A DNA stretch of 64,000 nucleotides from Vibrio rhodolitus (GCF_003350325.1 NZ_QLYZ01000012.1:1-64000), one strand, 5' to 3'. Shown: positions 41,569 through 51,408, counted from the first letter of the stretch. Numbers and translations are program-made. The notes: generated by a model from the letters alone, not told the origin.

Positions 41569-41694
41569 CTATTTTTGTACCGCTTTAAAGCGTGGATTGG
41601 TTTTGCAAATCACGTATAACCGCCCGCGACGCTTAACAATTTGGCAATCTGGATGACGACTCTTTGCACTTTTGAGTGACTTTACGACTTTCAT
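41569..41694 (-). CDS. rpmJ2: Zinc-independent ribosomal protein bL36 paralogue (RpmJ2/YkgO)
   Basis: The 41-residue protein ([20 protein letters not shown], then [20 protein letters not shown]) is the C-minus form of bL36 that lacks the zinc-ribbon Cys/His set of the standard protein. It can replace the zinc-binding copy in ribosomes during zinc starvation and so free zinc. Its ATG overlaps the TGA stop of rpmE2 by ATGA coupling. The pair is preceded by a Zur-type box at 41964-41986. Confidence 0.92.
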   Translation of the reverse strand: MKVVKSLKSAKSRHPDCQIVKRRGRLYVICKTNPRFKAVQK

Positions 41695-41951
41695 TTTGAC
41701 TCCTTAAAGCGGCTGTAGCGACGGTTAAAGTTCGATACTCGACCTTGTTTTTGCATCACGCGTTGCTTACCGGTGTAGAACGGATGCGATTCAGACGACA
41801 CATCTAAAGTGAAATATGGATAAGTCTTACCGTCTTGCCACTCAATTGTTCGCTCAGTTTTTAGCGTCGAACCAATAATAAAATACTTATCCACGCTGGT
41901 ATCATGGAACACCACTTTGCGGTATTCAGGGTGAATTCCTTCTTGCATCAT
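41691..41951 (-). CDS. rpmE2: Zinc-independent ribosomal protein bL31 type B (RpmE2/YkgM)
   Basis: This 86-residue protein is the type B form of bL31 ([20 protein letters not shown], later [14 protein letters not shown]), with no Cys pair, so it does not bind zinc. It replaces the zinc-containing bL31 when zinc is scarce. TGAGGAAAA precedes two adjacent ATGs (41951 and 41948), either of which may start it. It is co-transcribed with rpmJ2. The Zur-type box starts 13 bases upstream of the start codon. Confidence 0.95.
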   Translation of the reverse strand: MMQEGIHPEYRKVVFHDTSVDKYFIIGSTLKTERTIEWQDGKTYPYFTLDVSSESHPFYTGKQRVMQKQGRVSNFNRRYSRFKESK

Positions 41952-41963
41952 TTTTCCTCAAAT

Positions 41964-41986
41964 GAAATGTTATAACATAACAAATG
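41964..41986. promoter_or_regulatory. Zur box upstream of rpmE2-rpmJ2
   Basis: The 23-bp site has the core TGTTATAACATAACA and 5' flank GAAA, close to the enteric Zur consensus with its ATGTTATA-N-TATAACAT core. It lies 13 bases before rpmE2, so bound Zur would block transcription when zinc is plentiful. The agreement of site and regulated genes makes this a confident call. Confidence 0.85.
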
Positions 41987-42108
41987 ATAACAATTATCAA
42001 TTCCAAATCAAGCAATTTATTTCGTTCTATACAAAAGCAATATGGCAAAGCGGTGAGACTAGTGTGATTGTGCTATCTTGTGGCAAGAATTAAGTAAGAG
42101 ATGATGCT

Positions 42109-42804
42109 GTGTACCACATTGAACCAATTGGCGTTATTCAAAGCCCGTATAAAGAAAAGTTTGCCGTGCCAAGACAACCGCGCTTAGTGCCCGCAGCCAC
42201 TGCTCGAGTTAAGCTACAAGGTGAGGTTAACTGCGCAGAAGCCGTGCGCGGTATCGAACAATTTAGCCATGTATGGTTACTGTTCCTGTTTGATCAGAAC
42301 CTAGCCGCTGGGTGGAAGCCTACCGTACGTCCCCCTCGCTTGGGAGGCAATGAACGGGTCGGTGTGCTGGCAACCCGTTCAACCTTTCGCCCCAACGGTA
42401 TCGGTATGTCGGCGGTGGAGCTTAAAGGCGTAAGCCAACAAGGCGATCAGTTCTACCTTGAACTGGGCAGCGTGGATTTGGTTGATGGCACCCCAATTGT
42501 GGATATCAAACCTTATATTCCTTATACCGATTCCATCGTCAATGCTAATGGCGGCTATGCCGAAGAAGAACCAGAAAAAACACCGGTCTGTTTTCTGCCT
42601 ACAGCAGTTGAAAGCTTAGCTAAACAAGCCAATAGCCAGCAAATTCGTCAAGTAATTGAGCAAGTTCTCGCCCAAGATCCACGTCCTGCGTATAAGAAAA
42701 ATAAGCCAGACAACAAAGAATATGCGGTTAATTTATTCAATTTGAACGTTAAATTCACTGTAAACGATAACTTAGTGTCTGTTACTGCGATTGAACACTT
42801 TTGA
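42109..42804 (+). CDS. trmO: tRNA (t6A37) N6-methyltransferase TrmO
   Basis: TrmO (TsaA/YaeB) methylates N6-threonylcarbamoyladenosine at position 37 of tRNA-Thr(GGU). The 231-residue product begins YHIEPIGVIQSPYKEKF and has the family motifs FSHVWLLFLFDQN, TRSTFRPNGIGMSAVEL and VDGTPIVDIKPYIPY. It starts with GTG at 42109 after TAAGAGATG; the ATGs just upstream are in another frame. It precedes proS, a neighbour it also has in enterics. Confidence 0.94.
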   Translation: MYHIEPIGVIQSPYKEKFAVPRQPRLVPAATARVKLQGEVNCAEAVRGIEQFSHVWLLFLFDQNLAAGWKPTVRPPRLGGNERVGVLATRSTFRPNGIGMSAVELKGVSQQGDQFYLELGSVDLVDGTPIVDIKPYIPYTDSIVNANGGYAEEEPEKTPVCFLPTAVESLAKQANSQQIRQVIEQVLAQDPRPAYKKNKPDNKEYAVNLFNLNVKFTVNDNLVSVTAIEHF

Positions 42805-42842
42805 CAAAGCGATTTGGCTGATATTATAAGCGGCTAACAATT

Positions 42843-42889
42843 TCCCCTCTGGGGACCTTCATACTCCAGCCCTATGCTGGCCAGAGTAT
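42843..42889 (+). other. Two tandem hairpins in the trmO-proS gap
   Basis: TCCCC/GGGGA at 42843-42855 and a longer hairpin at 42861-42889 (ATACTC pairs with GAGTAT, CCAGC with GCTGG inside) lie 27-73 bases before the proS start. Neither has a T-run. They may form a structured proS leader or a weak trmO terminator. Confidence 0.5.
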
Positions 42890-42915
42890 TTCACTTTAAT
42901 AAACGGATAAATTTA

Positions 42916-44631
42916 ATGCGTACCAGTAATTATCTTCTTTCTACTCTGAAGGAGACTCCAAACGACGCAGAAGTAGTGAGCCACCAGCTCATGCTACGTG
43001 CAGGTATGATCCGTAAGCTGGCTTCAGGTCTTTACACCTGGCTACCTACTGGTCTACGTGTATTGCGTAAAGTCGAAAACATCGTTCGTCAAGAGATCGA
43101 CAATGCAGGTGCAATCGAAACTTTGATGCCCGTTGTTCAGCCGTTTGAACTATGGGAAGAGACAGGCCGCAGCGAAAAGATGGGTCCTGAACTACTTCGC
43201 TTTACTGACCGCCACGTTCGTCCGTTTGTACTAAGCCCAACTGCAGAAGAAGTGATCACTGCACTTGTGCGCAACGAGGTTAGCTCTTACAAACAGCTAC
43301 CGATGAACCTGTACCAAATCCAAACTAAATTCCGTGATGAGCGCCGCCCTCGTTTTGGCGTAATGCGTGCACGCGAATTCTGCATGATGGATGCGTACAG
43401 CTTCGACATCGACAAAGCGGGTCTAGAGAAATCTTACCAAGCGATGCACGATGCTTACTGTAAAGCATTCGACCGTATGGGTCTTGAATACCGTCCAGTA
43501 CTAGCAGACTCAGGCGCTATCGGTGGTAACGGCTCTCAAGAGTTCCACGTACTAGCAGAAAGTGGTGAAGACCTAATCGCCTTCTCTACTGAATCTGATT
43601 ACGCGGCAAACATCGAGAAAGCAGAAGCGGTTGCACCTACAGTTGAGCGCGCAGAACCAACTCAAGAGATGACTCTAGTTGATACGCCAAACGCGAAAAC
43701 TATTGCCGAACTTGTTGAGCAGTTCGATCTACCAATCGAGAAAACTGTTAAGACGCTATTCGTTAAAGCTTCTGATGAAATCGATGCACCAATCGTTGCA
43801 CTGATCATCCGTGGCGACCACGAACTAAACGAAATCAAAGCTGAGAACCTAGCTGAAGTTGCAGCTCCTCTAGAGATGGCAACTGAAGAAGAGATGCGTG
43901 AGCTAATTGGCGCAGGCGCAGGTTCACTAGGTCCTGTTGGTCTTGAGCTGCCATTTATCGTTGACCGCTCTGTAGCAGTAATGAGCGATTTCGGCGCGGG
44001 CGCAAACATCGACGGCAAACACTACTTCGGTATCAACTGGGGTCGTGACGTAGAGCTTGGTCAAGTTGCTGACCTACGTAACGTAGTGGAAGGCGATCCA
44101 AGCCCATGTGGTCAAGGTACACTGATGCTTAAGCGCGGTATCGAAGTGGGTCACATCTTCCAACTAGGTAATGTTTACTCTGAAGCGATGAACTGTGGTG
44201 TTCTAGATTCAAATGGTAAGAACGTTATCCTAGAAATGGGTTGTTACGGTATCGGTGTATCACGCGTTGTTGCTTCTGCCATCGAGCAAAACAACGACAA
44301 ATACGGCATCATTTGGCCAGACGCTCTAGCGCCTTTCCAAGTAGCAATCGTACCAATGAACATGCACAAATCTGAGCGCGTTCAAGAAGCAGCAGAGAAG
44401 CTATACGCTGAACTAACTGCAATGGGTATCGAAGTACTATTCGATGACCGTAAAGAACGCCCAGGCGTAATGTTCTCTGATATGGAACTGATCGGTATCC
44501 CTCACACTATCGTGATTGGCGACCGCAGCATGGACGAAGGCAACTTCGAATACAAGAACCGTCGCAGCGGCGAGAAAACTGCAGTAGCGATGGCAGATAT
44601 CGTTGAGCACCTAAAAGCACAATTCGCGTAA
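42916..44631 (+). CDS. proS: Prolyl-tRNA synthetase
   Basis: ProS charges tRNA-Pro and clears Ala-tRNA-Pro. The 571-residue bacterial-type class II enzyme has motif 1 around [20 protein letters not shown] (about 46-65), motif 2 with [21 protein letters not shown] (about 137-157), an editing insertion (INS domain, about 225-405), motif 3 with [18 protein letters not shown], and an anticodon-binding C-terminus. The ATG at 42916 ([15 protein letters not shown]) matches the family; an ATG 42 bases upstream was rejected. Confidence 0.97.
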   Translation: MRTSNYLLSTLKETPNDAEVVSHQLMLRAGMIRKLASGLYTWLPTGLRVLRKVENIVRQEIDNAGAIETLMPVVQPFELWEETGRSEKMGPELLRFTDRHVRPFVLSPTAEEVITALVRNEVSSYKQLPMNLYQIQTKFRDERRPRFGVMRAREFCMMDAYSFDIDKAGLEKSYQAMHDAYCKAFDRMGLEYRPVLADSGAIGGNGSQEFHVLAESGEDLIAFSTESDYAANIEKAEAVAPTVERAEPTQEMTLVDTPNAKTIAELVEQFDLPIEKTVKTLFVKASDEIDAPIVALIIRGDHELNEIKAENLAEVAAPLEMATEEEMRELIGAGAGSLGPVGLELPFIVDRSVAVMSDFGAGANIDGKHYFGINWGRDVELGQVADLRNVVEGDPSPCGQGTLMLKRGIEVGHIFQLGNVYSEAMNCGVLDSNGKNVILEMGCYGIGVSRVVASAIEQNNDKYGIIWPDALAPFQVAIVPMNMHKSERVQEAAEKLYAELTAMGIEVLFDDRKERPGVMFSDMELIGIPHTIVIGDRSMDEGNFEYKNRRSGEKTAVAMADIVEHLKAQFA

Positions 44632-44650
44632 TGAAGTGTTAAAACATGCA

Positions 44651-44679
44651 AAAGGTCGATGGAAACATCGGCCTTTTTT
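44651..44679 (+). terminator. proS terminator
   Basis: AAAGGTCGATG, loop GAAA, CATCGGCCTTT followed by TTT: an 11-pair stem with one G-U pair and a GNRA loop. The heptamer repeat begins 17 bases downstream. Confidence 0.9.
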
Positions 44680-44695
44680 GTTGCGTGCGGAAAAC

Positions 44696-44750
<55 letters not shown>

Positions 44751-44816
44751 TTTATCTTTTGGAGAACGAGCTGAATCAATGGTTTTAGTCATGGCGAGTA
44801 AAAATTAAACATTATC

Positions 44817-44916
44817 ATCCCCAAGAGGGAGGGACGATCGAGTTGGGGATCTCGCTTTCAAATAACAAAAACAAGATTCCCTACTCGCGCTAACGTGCTC
44901 TATGGAATGACAAACT
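44817..44916. repeat. Degenerate palindromic intergenic repeat elements
   Basis: ATCCCCAA at 44817-44824 pairs with TTGGGGAT at 44843-44850. A second element around 44876-44911 has ATTCC and GGAAT ends flanking CTACTCGCGC...GTGCTCTAT. Both look like worn copies of short dispersed intergenic palindromes seen in Vibrio. I cannot name the family from sequence alone. Confidence 0.45.
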
Positions 44917-44958
44917 TAAGGCAGCGCTAAGTAAGATAATGCCTACTCCGTATTCCAT

Positions 44959-45041
44959 AAGGCGAAGCCTGTTCCCACATCTCGAAGCAAAGCGTTCTGT
45001 AGGGCAAAGCCCGTTCCCGCTTTCTACGCCAAAGGCTCTGT
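44959..45041. repeat. Two-copy degenerate tandem repeat (about 41 bp) at the 3' end of yafJ
   Basis: 44959-45000 and 45001-45041 align end to end: GGCGAAGCCTGTTCCC against GGCAAAGCCCGTTCCC, then CGAAGCAAAGCGTTCTGT against ACGCCAAAGGCTCTGT. Copy B covers the stop codon and last five codons of yafJ, so the repeat contributed coding sequence. Confidence 0.6.
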
Positions 45042-45869
45042 CGGTGCTTGACTAGCTACCTTTTTCGGCGCAAATGGAACATCCACCAGCGCTTGTTCAT
45101 TGCCATCAATTAGCTCACCGAAATGGAAAATACCATACTCACCCGGCTTCATTCGATGCCAAGTTTCGTTGTCAGTTAAAGGCTGAGTCGCAATCACAGA
45201 AACAATATCATTGGGTGTGGTTTCTTCTTGGAAATTGATTTCCACATCTTCATCAATCAATGAAGCTTTGCCAAATGGCGCGCGTCGAGTGATCCAGTAC
45301 AAGTGATTGGTGCAATAGGTCATCACATACTCGCCGTCAGAAAGCAGCATGTTAAACACACCTTTCTCACGTAACTTATCGCAGCATTCAGCAATAAAAC
45401 GAAATACTCCCACCATATCTTGCGGCGGCTCTGGATAGCGCTCTTCCAATTGTTTAAGCAGCCAACAAAACGAGAGTTCACTGTCGGTTTGCCCCACAGG
45501 GCGAAAGCGTCCTGTGATGAGGTCTTGATAGTCAGTTAGCTGACCATTATGCGCGAACGTCCAGTAACGTCCCCACAACTCACGAGTAAACGGATGGGTA
45601 TTTTCGAGATTCACTGCACCACGATTGGCTTGGCGAATGTGGCTTATTACCGCGAGGCTTTTAATCGGGTAGTTTTGTACCAACTCGGCAATCTTGGATT
45701 GGCAACTAGGGTTAGGGTCTTTAAAGTTGCGAAAACCTTTACCTTCATAAAAGGTAATTCCCCAACCGTCACGATGTGGTCCGGTGTTACCACCACGTTG
45801 CATCAGCCCCGTAAAACTAAAGCAGATATCTGTCGGCACATTAGCGCTCATTCCGAGCAATTCACACAT
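45024..45869 (-). CDS. yafJ: Class II glutamine amidotransferase YafJ
   Basis: YafJ is a GATase-II (Ntn-hydrolase) protein with catalytic Cys2 (MCELLGMSANVP) after Met removal; its acceptor substrate is not established. The 281-residue product has the conserved HRDGWGITFYEG, SHIRQANRG and FAHNGQL motifs. It is about 25 residues longer than the E. coli protein (about 255); the extra C-terminal tail rich in Pro, Ala and Lys ends inside a degenerate tandem repeat. It lies downstream of gmhA on the same strand, the enteric neighbourhood. Confidence 0.9.
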   Translation of the reverse strand: MCELLGMSANVPTDICFSFTGLMQRGGNTGPHRDGWGITFYEGKGFRNFKDPNPSCQSKIAELVQNYPIKSLAVISHIRQANRGAVNLENTHPFTRELWGRYWTFAHNGQLTDYQDLITGRFRPVGQTDSELSFCWLLKQLEERYPEPPQDMVGVFRFIAECCDKLREKGVFNMLLSDGEYVMTYCTNHLYWITRRAPFGKASLIDEDVEINFQEETTPNDIVSVIATQPLTDNETWHRMKPGEYGIFHFGELIDGNEQALVDVPFAPKKVASQAPTEPLA

Positions 45870-45952
45870 GGTTTAATTTACTCCCTCTACATCAGCTGGC
45901 AGCGGCATATCTAAAGCCGCTGCTGCCTAAACCGTGTGGTTTGAAATGAAGA

Positions 45953-46531
45953 TTACTTCTCCATTTCCTTCTCGATCAGTTGAATCACAATGTGGATGAT
46001 CTTGATGTGGATTTCTTGAATACGGTCAGCGTAACCAAAATGAGGAACACGGATTTCAATATCCGCACAACCCGCCATCTTGCCGCCATCTTTGCCCGTT
46101 AGAGCGATGGTTTTCATGCCCTTCGCTTTAGCTGCATCAATCGCATTTAAAATGTTGCCAGAGTTGCCTGATGTAGATAGACCAAACAATACGTCGCCTT
46201 TAGAACCTACTGCTTCTACGTAACGAGAAAAAACGAAATCGTAGCCGAAGTCGTTACTTACACAAGACAAGTGGCTTGGATCAGAGATCGCGATACCCGG
46301 GTAGCCTGGGCGATTTTCACGGTAACGACCCGTTAGCTCTTCAGCAAAGTGCATTGCATCACAGTGTGAACCACCGTTACCACAAGATAGCACTTTGCCA
46401 CCTTGCTTAAATGAATCAGCGATCAGTTTTGCTGCCGCTTCAATTTGGGCAATATTGTGATCATCACTAAGGAACTTGTTCAGTACATCAGCAGCTTCTG
46501 TTAGCTCGCTTTTAATCAAATCCTGGTACAT
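45953..46531 (-). CDS. gmhA: Sedoheptulose-7-phosphate isomerase GmhA
   Basis: GmhA (LpcA) makes D-glycero-D-manno-heptose-7-phosphate, the first step to ADP-heptose for LPS core; GmhB at 34942 acts later in the path. The 192-residue SIS-domain protein has [26 protein letters not shown] (about 51-76), [11 protein letters not shown] and the metal ligands His/Glu near the C-terminus ([11 protein letters not shown]). The ATG at 46531 has AGAGAG upstream; a GTG six bases earlier is less likely. It is divergent from fadE. Confidence 0.95.
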   Translation of the reverse strand: MYQDLIKSELTEAADVLNKFLSDDHNIAQIEAAAKLIADSFKQGGKVLSCGNGGSHCDAMHFAEELTGRYRENRPGYPGIAISDPSHLSCVSNDFGYDFVFSRYVEAVGSKGDVLFGLSTSGNSGNILNAIDAAKAKGMKTIALTGKDGGKMAGCADIEIRVPHFGYADRIQEIHIKIIHIVIQLIEKEMEK

Positions 46532-46761
46532 AAGCACTCTCTTGAATTCAGTTTAACTTGGAGTCTTGTTACTCCTATACAACCTGAGTTTACTTGAACC
46601 TACGCAACTGTCGATAGTCCACCAGCAAGATTTCTAGGATTCTTGAACTTTCACGTACACAAATTCGTCATCACCACGCAAAAATAGATTTTTAACTCTA
46701 CTTAGATCACTTTTTAGACAGTTATTGATTTTACATTTCTTTAATATCTCGATTACAATTT

Positions 46762-46778
46762 AACTGGTTAGACCACTT
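46762..46778. promoter_or_regulatory. FadR operator upstream of fadE
   Basis: AACTGGTTAGACCACTT fits the 17-bp FadR consensus (AnCTGGTCnGACCnGTT type) with about two mismatches. It lies 51 bases before fadE. FadR repression of fadE is known in E. coli and Vibrio. Confidence 0.75.
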
Positions 46779-46828
46779 AACGTAAACAGACGTATAAATA
46801 ACAACAATGTCTGAAAAGGAACCTCAAT

Positions 46829-49276
46829 ATGGATATCTTGCTCTCTACTTTGGGCTTTGTCGCCGTACTCGGTGCTTGCCTTTATCATCGATCTTCTGTG
46901 CTGACTTCAGTTGCCGCGATGACAGTAACGATGATCGTTCTGACAATAGTCGGTACGGTTGGCGCTTTAAGTTGGATTGTCTTTCTTGCAGCTGGCGCTG
47001 TGTTACTGGTGCCCTCGATTCGCCAATCTGTGATCAGCGGCAAAGCACTAAAAGTGTTTCGCAAAGTGCTACCAGCGATGTCACAAACCGAGAAAGAAGC
47101 TTTGGATGCCGGCACCGTTTGGTGGGAAGCGGAACTATTTAAAGGCAAACCCGATTGGGACAAGCTGCATGCGATCAAGGCACCTAAGCTAAGCCCTGAA
47201 GAGCAAGCGTTCCTAAATGGTCCGGTTGAAGAGGTGTGTGCTATGGTGAGTGATTATCAGGTCACCCATGAACTTGCCGATCTACCACCCGAAGTTTGGC
47301 AGTACTTAAAAGATCACAAGTTCTTTGCCATGATCATCAAAAAGAAATATGGCGGATTAGAGTTCTCGGCATACGCGCAATCTCTCGTGCTGCAAAAACT
47401 AACTGGCGTCTCTGGTGTGCTTTCATCTACTGTAGGTGTACCAAACTCGCTTGGTCCTGGCGAATTACTGCAACATTACGGCACTACTGAACAAAAAGAT
47501 TACTACCTACCTCGCCTTGCACAAGGTAAAGAGATCCCTTGTTTTGCCTTAACCAGCCCTGAGGCTGGCTCAGATGCCGGGGCGATTCCTGATTATGGCG
47601 TAGTTTGCTATGGTGACTGGCAGGGCGAAAAAGTACTTGGTATGCGCCTAACATGGAACAAACGCTACATCACCTTAGCACCGGTTGCGACAGTACTCGG
47701 TCTTGCGTTTAAGTTGCGTGACCCTGATGCTTTACTGGGCGATCAGCCTGATCTTGGCATTACCTGCGCGCTGATCCCAACCCATCTAAAAGGGGTAGAG
47801 ATTGGTAATCGCCACTTCCCTTTGAATGTCCCTTTCCAAAACGGTCCCACCCGTGCAAACGAGTTATTTGTGCCAATTGATTACATAATTGGCGGGCAAA
47901 AAATGGCGGGACAAGGTTGGCGTATGCTGGTTGAGTGTCTGTCGGTCGGTCGTGGTATTACCCTACCATCGAACTCTACCGGCGGCATCAAAACAGCCGC
48001 TCTGGCAACAGGTGCCTATGCGCGAATCCGCCGTCAATTTAAGCAACCTATCGGACATATGGAAGGGGTGGAAGAGCCACTCGCACGCCTTGCAGGTAAC
48101 GCCTATGTGATGGATGCGGCGAGTGAACTGACTGTCGCTGGTATTGATTTAGGCGAGAAGCCATCGGTTATCTCAGCGATCGTTAAGTATCACTGTACTC
48201 ACCGTGGACAAGCTAGCATTATCGACGCGATGGATATCGTTGGTGGTAAAGGCATCTGTATGGGACCTTCGAACTTCTTAGCTCGTGGTTACCAAGGTGC
48301 GCCGATTGCGGTCACTGTTGAAGGGGCGAATATTCTTACCCGTTCAATGATCATCTTCGGTCAAGGCGCAATTCGTTGTCATCCGTATGTATTAAGTGAA
48401 ATGAATGCAGCGTATTCAGAGCAAAGCGATGCGCTAGAAAAATTTGATGCAGCCCTTGCTGGACACGTTAGCTTTACCATCAGTAACTTAGTACGCAGTT
48501 TGTGGCTTGGTCTCACCGATGGTCGCTTTTCATCTGCGCCAGTTGGCGATCAAACCAAGCGTTACTATCAGCAATTAAATCGCTACAGCGCCAATATTGC
48601 CCTGTTAGCCGATATTTCAATGGCGGTATTGGGCGGCTCGTTGAAACGTAAAGAGCGCCTATCTGCGCGTCTTGGTGATGTGTTGAGTCAGTTATATCTC
48701 AGCTCTGCGACACTAAAACGCTATGATATGGAAGGACGTAACGCGCAAGACTTACCTTTGGTTCACTGGGGCATGCAAGATAGCTTGTATCAGACAGAAC
48801 AAGCGATCGAAGGTCTATTGGCAAACTTCCCGAACCGCATCGTGGCGACTTTGCTCAAGTTGGTGGTCATGCCATTAGGACGAGTGCGTAAAGCGCCAAG
48901 TGATAAACTCGACAGCCAAGTCGCACAATTATTGCAAACACCAAGTGACACTCGCTCACGTCTTGGTCGCAATCAGTACTTAGCTGCCAGTGAGTTTAAC
49001 CCTGCAGGTCGTATCGAACACGCATTGCATGTCATCTTAGAAGCAGAGCCGGTGTTTGATAAAGTGTGCCAAGCACAAGGCAAACGTAAACCTTTCCTAA
49101 TGTTAGATAAAGTGGCAGAGCTGGGACTAGAGATGGGGGTGATTGATCAGCAAGAAGCTCAATTACTGATCGAAGCGGAGAAGCAACGCCTTTACGTGAT
49201 CAATGTGGATGATTTTGAACCGCAAGCGCTGGCAGCCAAACCTCTACAACCAATCAGCATGGATGAAGTCGCTTAA
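46829..49276 (+). CDS. fadE: Acyl-CoA dehydrogenase FadE
   Basis: FadE performs the first oxidation of beta-oxidation at the inner membrane. The 815-residue product has two N-terminal hydrophobic segments (about 1-20 and 28-70), an acyl-CoA dehydrogenase core with [15 protein letters not shown] (about 247-261) and [25 protein letters not shown], and the long C-terminal DUF1974 domain that marks the FadE type. Length matches E. coli (814). AAGGAACC precedes the ATG. A FadR site upstream indicates induction by long-chain fatty acids. Confidence 0.96.
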   Translation: MDILLSTLGFVAVLGACLYHRSSVLTSVAAMTVTMIVLTIVGTVGALSWIVFLAAGAVLLVPSIRQSVISGKALKVFRKVLPAMSQTEKEALDAGTVWWEAELFKGKPDWDKLHAIKAPKLSPEEQAFLNGPVEEVCAMVSDYQVTHELADLPPEVWQYLKDHKFFAMIIKKKYGGLEFSAYAQSLVLQKLTGVSGVLSSTVGVPNSLGPGELLQHYGTTEQKDYYLPRLAQGKEIPCFALTSPEAGSDAGAIPDYGVVCYGDWQGEKVLGMRLTWNKRYITLAPVATVLGLAFKLRDPDALLGDQPDLGITCALIPTHLKGVEIGNRHFPLNVPFQNGPTRANELFVPIDYIIGGQKMAGQGWRMLVECLSVGRGITLPSNSTGGIKTAALATGAYARIRRQFKQPIGHMEGVEEPLARLAGNAYVMDAASELTVAGIDLGEKPSVISAIVKYHCTHRGQASIIDAMDIVGGKGICMGPSNFLARGYQGAPIAVTVEGANILTRSMIIFGQGAIRCHPYVLSEMNAAYSEQSDALEKFDAALAGHVSFTISNLVRSLWLGLTDGRFSSAPVGDQTKRYYQQLNRYSANIALLADISMAVLGGSLKRKERLSARLGDVLSQLYLSSATLKRYDMEGRNAQDLPLVHWGMQDSLYQTEQAIEGLLANFPNRIVATLLKLVVMPLGRVRKAPSDKLDSQVAQLLQTPSDTRSRLGRNQYLAASEFNPAGRIEHALHVILEAEPVFDKVCQAQGKRKPFLMLDKVAELGLEMGVIDQQEAQLLIEAEKQRLYVINVDDFEPQALAAKPLQPISMDEVA

Positions 49277-49325
49277 CTAAACCGAGAGCACACCGCGTGG
49301 GTAAACCACTAAGCGGTTAAATAAC

Positions 49326-49351
49326 AAAGGGCTGCTAACGCTGCCCTTTTT
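49326..49351. terminator. Terminator between fadE and the TIGR03503 gene
   Basis: AAAGGGC and GCCCTTT form a 7-pair stem around TGCTAACGCT, followed by TT on the plus strand; on the minus strand it can also serve the convergent gene ending at 49391. Confidence 0.75.
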
Positions 49352-49390
49352 AATACTCTGAAGCTTTTACCACTTTGGATAAGTGCAGTA

Positions 49391-50659
49391 CTATTTTTTC
49401 GGCATTTCCAACTGCATTTCAGGAATAGCAGCTCGCTTGGCTTTTAGCTTACGCATCACAAACCAGGTTACCAAACCGATAAGCACTACCACTAGGTTGC
49501 CCACAATGATAATCATCATACTCGTTTGACGCTGAGACTCACGCACCTCTTTGATGCGCTGTGCTTCAAGGAGCTTTGCTTGCTGAATGCGTTCTTGCTC
49601 TTGCAAACGGCGAGTTTCTGCCAAATCAATATCTTTAACCACACTGTAGGTATGCTCGCCAAGAGGGAACATGAGCTCGCGCCCAGAACCAAGCTCTGTC
49701 GCGTACACCTCACCACTCCACGAATATTGACCAATCACACCTGAATAAGGAATTTCTAGCGCAACTTTACTCGCCTCATCTGAAGCGGCGGCACCTTCAA
49801 CCGCGATGGTGGCATGCCCAGAATCGGTATGTTCAATATGCGCAGCCATGCTGCCAGGAGCAATCATGCCTTGCTCACCAGAGAAAATAACTTGATGCGC
49901 TTGATTTGGCTGGCGAGACTGAATAAACGTCAGCTCGACTGGGCTTGGATAAACCAGCACTTCCTGCTCTTGCGCACGCAAAAACACACCGTTGCCAGAA
50001 GTAATCCGAACACGATATTTACCCGGCTCAGGCGAAATCGGTAACTTTACGGTAAAGACACCATCACCAGCTTTCTCATCAAGATCAACACCATCATCGG
50101 CAAATTCGCCGATCTCAATCGGTACTGGGCGAGCTTCTTTAATTAAGCTCTCTTCATTGGCAACAAACTTAGTAAAGGTAACCTTGAGCTTTACTCGATC
50201 CAAAAAATCTCGCAGCACTAACGGCTTGTCATCAGAGGTCAAACGCGCAGTAAATTTCAGCTCTTCCCCTTGAAACAGTCGCTCAGGCAAAACATCAGCT
50301 GAAAGCTTAAGGTGGGAGATCAGCTCAATCTTGTTTTTTGGCGTCACTTTGCCAACCGCCTGCCAAGGTCCTGGCATTGGTCTATCGATGGAAATAATGT
50401 CCATCGCTGGCTCTTGATACCAGCGAACGTTTTCAGGATGGCGATGAGAGTAGTATTTACGCCCATCAGGACGCACAAGCACCACTGATTTGGAATTTTC
50501 TGCCCGATAAATCACAAAGGTGATCTGTTTAATGCTCGGGTCGACACGAAAACGGTTGTCGAGTAAAGACATTGAGCTTTCAGAGAGAGTCGCCGCTTGC
50601 GTTGCAAAACACAGTGAACTCACCAATAGCCCCAGTAAGGCAAATCCGATCCTCAACAT
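49391..50659 (-). CDS. TIGR03503 family membrane-anchored protein
   Basis: This 422-residue protein of unknown function appears in Vibrio, Shewanella and relatives. It has a cleavable signal (about 1-22), a periplasmic part with beta-rich domains (about 23-330) containing the DDGVDLDEKAGDGVFTVKLP stretch of choice-of-anchor type proteins (about 185-204), a Gln/Arg-rich coiled-coil-like stretch (about 345-375), and one C-terminal membrane helix (about 377-399) before a short basic cytosolic tail. AGGAG lies 5 bases before the ATG at 50659; a start 21 bases upstream was rejected. The layout suggests an envelope sensor or structural role, which is inference. Confidence 0.8.
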   Translation of the reverse strand: MLRIGFALLGLLVSSLCFATQAATLSESSMSLLDNRFRVDPSIKQITFVIYRAENSKSVVLVRPDGRKYYSHRHPENVRWYQEPAMDIISIDRPMPGPWQAVGKVTPKNKIELISHLKLSADVLPERLFQGEELKFTARLTSDDKPLVLRDFLDRVKLKVTFTKFVANEESLIKEARPVPIEIGEFADDGVDLDEKAGDGVFTVKLPISPEPGKYRVRITSGNGVFLRAQEQEVLVYPSPVELTFIQSRQPNQAHQVIFSGEQGMIAPGSMAAHIEHTDSGHATIAVEGAAASDEASKVALEIPYSGVIGQYSWSGEVYATELGSGRELMFPLGEHTYSVVKDIDLAETRRLQEQERIQQAKLLEAQRIKEVRESQRQTSMMIIIVGNLVVVLIGLVTWFVMRKLKAKRAAIPEMQLEMPKK

Positions 50660-50667
50660 CTTTTCTC

Positions 50668-51408
50668 CTATTGACGCCAAAGGCAGCTTCCGCTTTTCTC
50701 AACGATATCTAAACGACCATTATGTGCTTCTATCTCATCGGCGGTTGCACGTAAAACCTTTAGCGCTTTTCGTTCACTAGAGACACGTTTTATTGACTCA
50801 CCTCCCATACCTTCACTGTTGCTGCCAGCATTAAATTGCAGTGAGGTTTGTCCACCTGTCATTAGCAGGTAAACGTCTGCTAGGATCTCCGCATCGAGTA
50901 ATGCGCCGTGCAAAGTACGATGTGAGTTATCAATACCATAACGATCACACAGTACATCAAGGTTGTTACGCTTGCCCGGGAAGATTTTCTTCGCCATAGC
51001 AAGGGTATCGGTCACCTTACAATATTGCTCGGTCTTACCGATTTGTGGGTCGAGTTTATCGAACTCATAGTCCATAAAGCCGACGTCGAAGGGCGCGTTG
51101 TGCGCCACCAGCTCAGCACCTTTAATAAACTCAAGGAACTCTTGGTGTACTTCACTGTATTGCGGCTTATCGCGCAAAAATTCATCGGTGATACCGTGAA
51201 CCCCAATCGCCTCGGCCTGAATTTCACGGTCCGGTTTGATATAGACGTGGAAATGTCGACCCGTCAGTTTGCGGTTGATGATCTCTACCGCACCGATTTC
51301 GACAATGCGATGCCCAAGGTAGTGTGGACCACCCTCTTGGTTCATACCCGTGGTTTCGGTATCGAGTACCACGATACGATGCTGATTAGAATTGTTGCTG
51401 GTATTCAT
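50668..51408 (-). CDS. dnaQ: DNA polymerase III epsilon subunit (proofreading exonuclease)
   Basis: DnaQ removes misincorporated bases within the replicative polymerase core and binds DnaE (also in this window). The 246-residue product has Exo I VLDTETTGM (about residues 14-22), Exo II in ELVAHNAPFDVGFMDYE and Exo III-epsilon in HRTLHGALLDAEILADVYL, then a linker and a C-terminal alpha-binding tail (about 190-246). It is divergent from rnhA across 57 bases, the classic dnaQ/rnhA arrangement. Confidence 0.96.
   Translation of the reverse strand: MNTSNNSNQHRIVVLDTETTGMNQEGGPHYLGHRIVEIGAVEIINRKLTGRHFHVYIKPDREIQAEAIGVHGITDEFLRDKPQYSEVHQEFLEFIKGAELVAHNAPFDVGFMDYEFDKLDPQIGKTEQYCKVTDTLAMAKKIFPGKRNNLDVLCDRYGIDNSHRTLHGALLDAEILADVYLLMTGGQTSLQFNAGSNSEGMGGESIKRVSSERKALKVLRATADEIEAHNGRLDIVEKSGSCLWRQ

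Noticed and set aside
42805..42915. T-box type riboswitch before proS.
   Set aside because: T-boxes are essentially a Gram-positive device, and no T-box consensus or antiterminator is visible.
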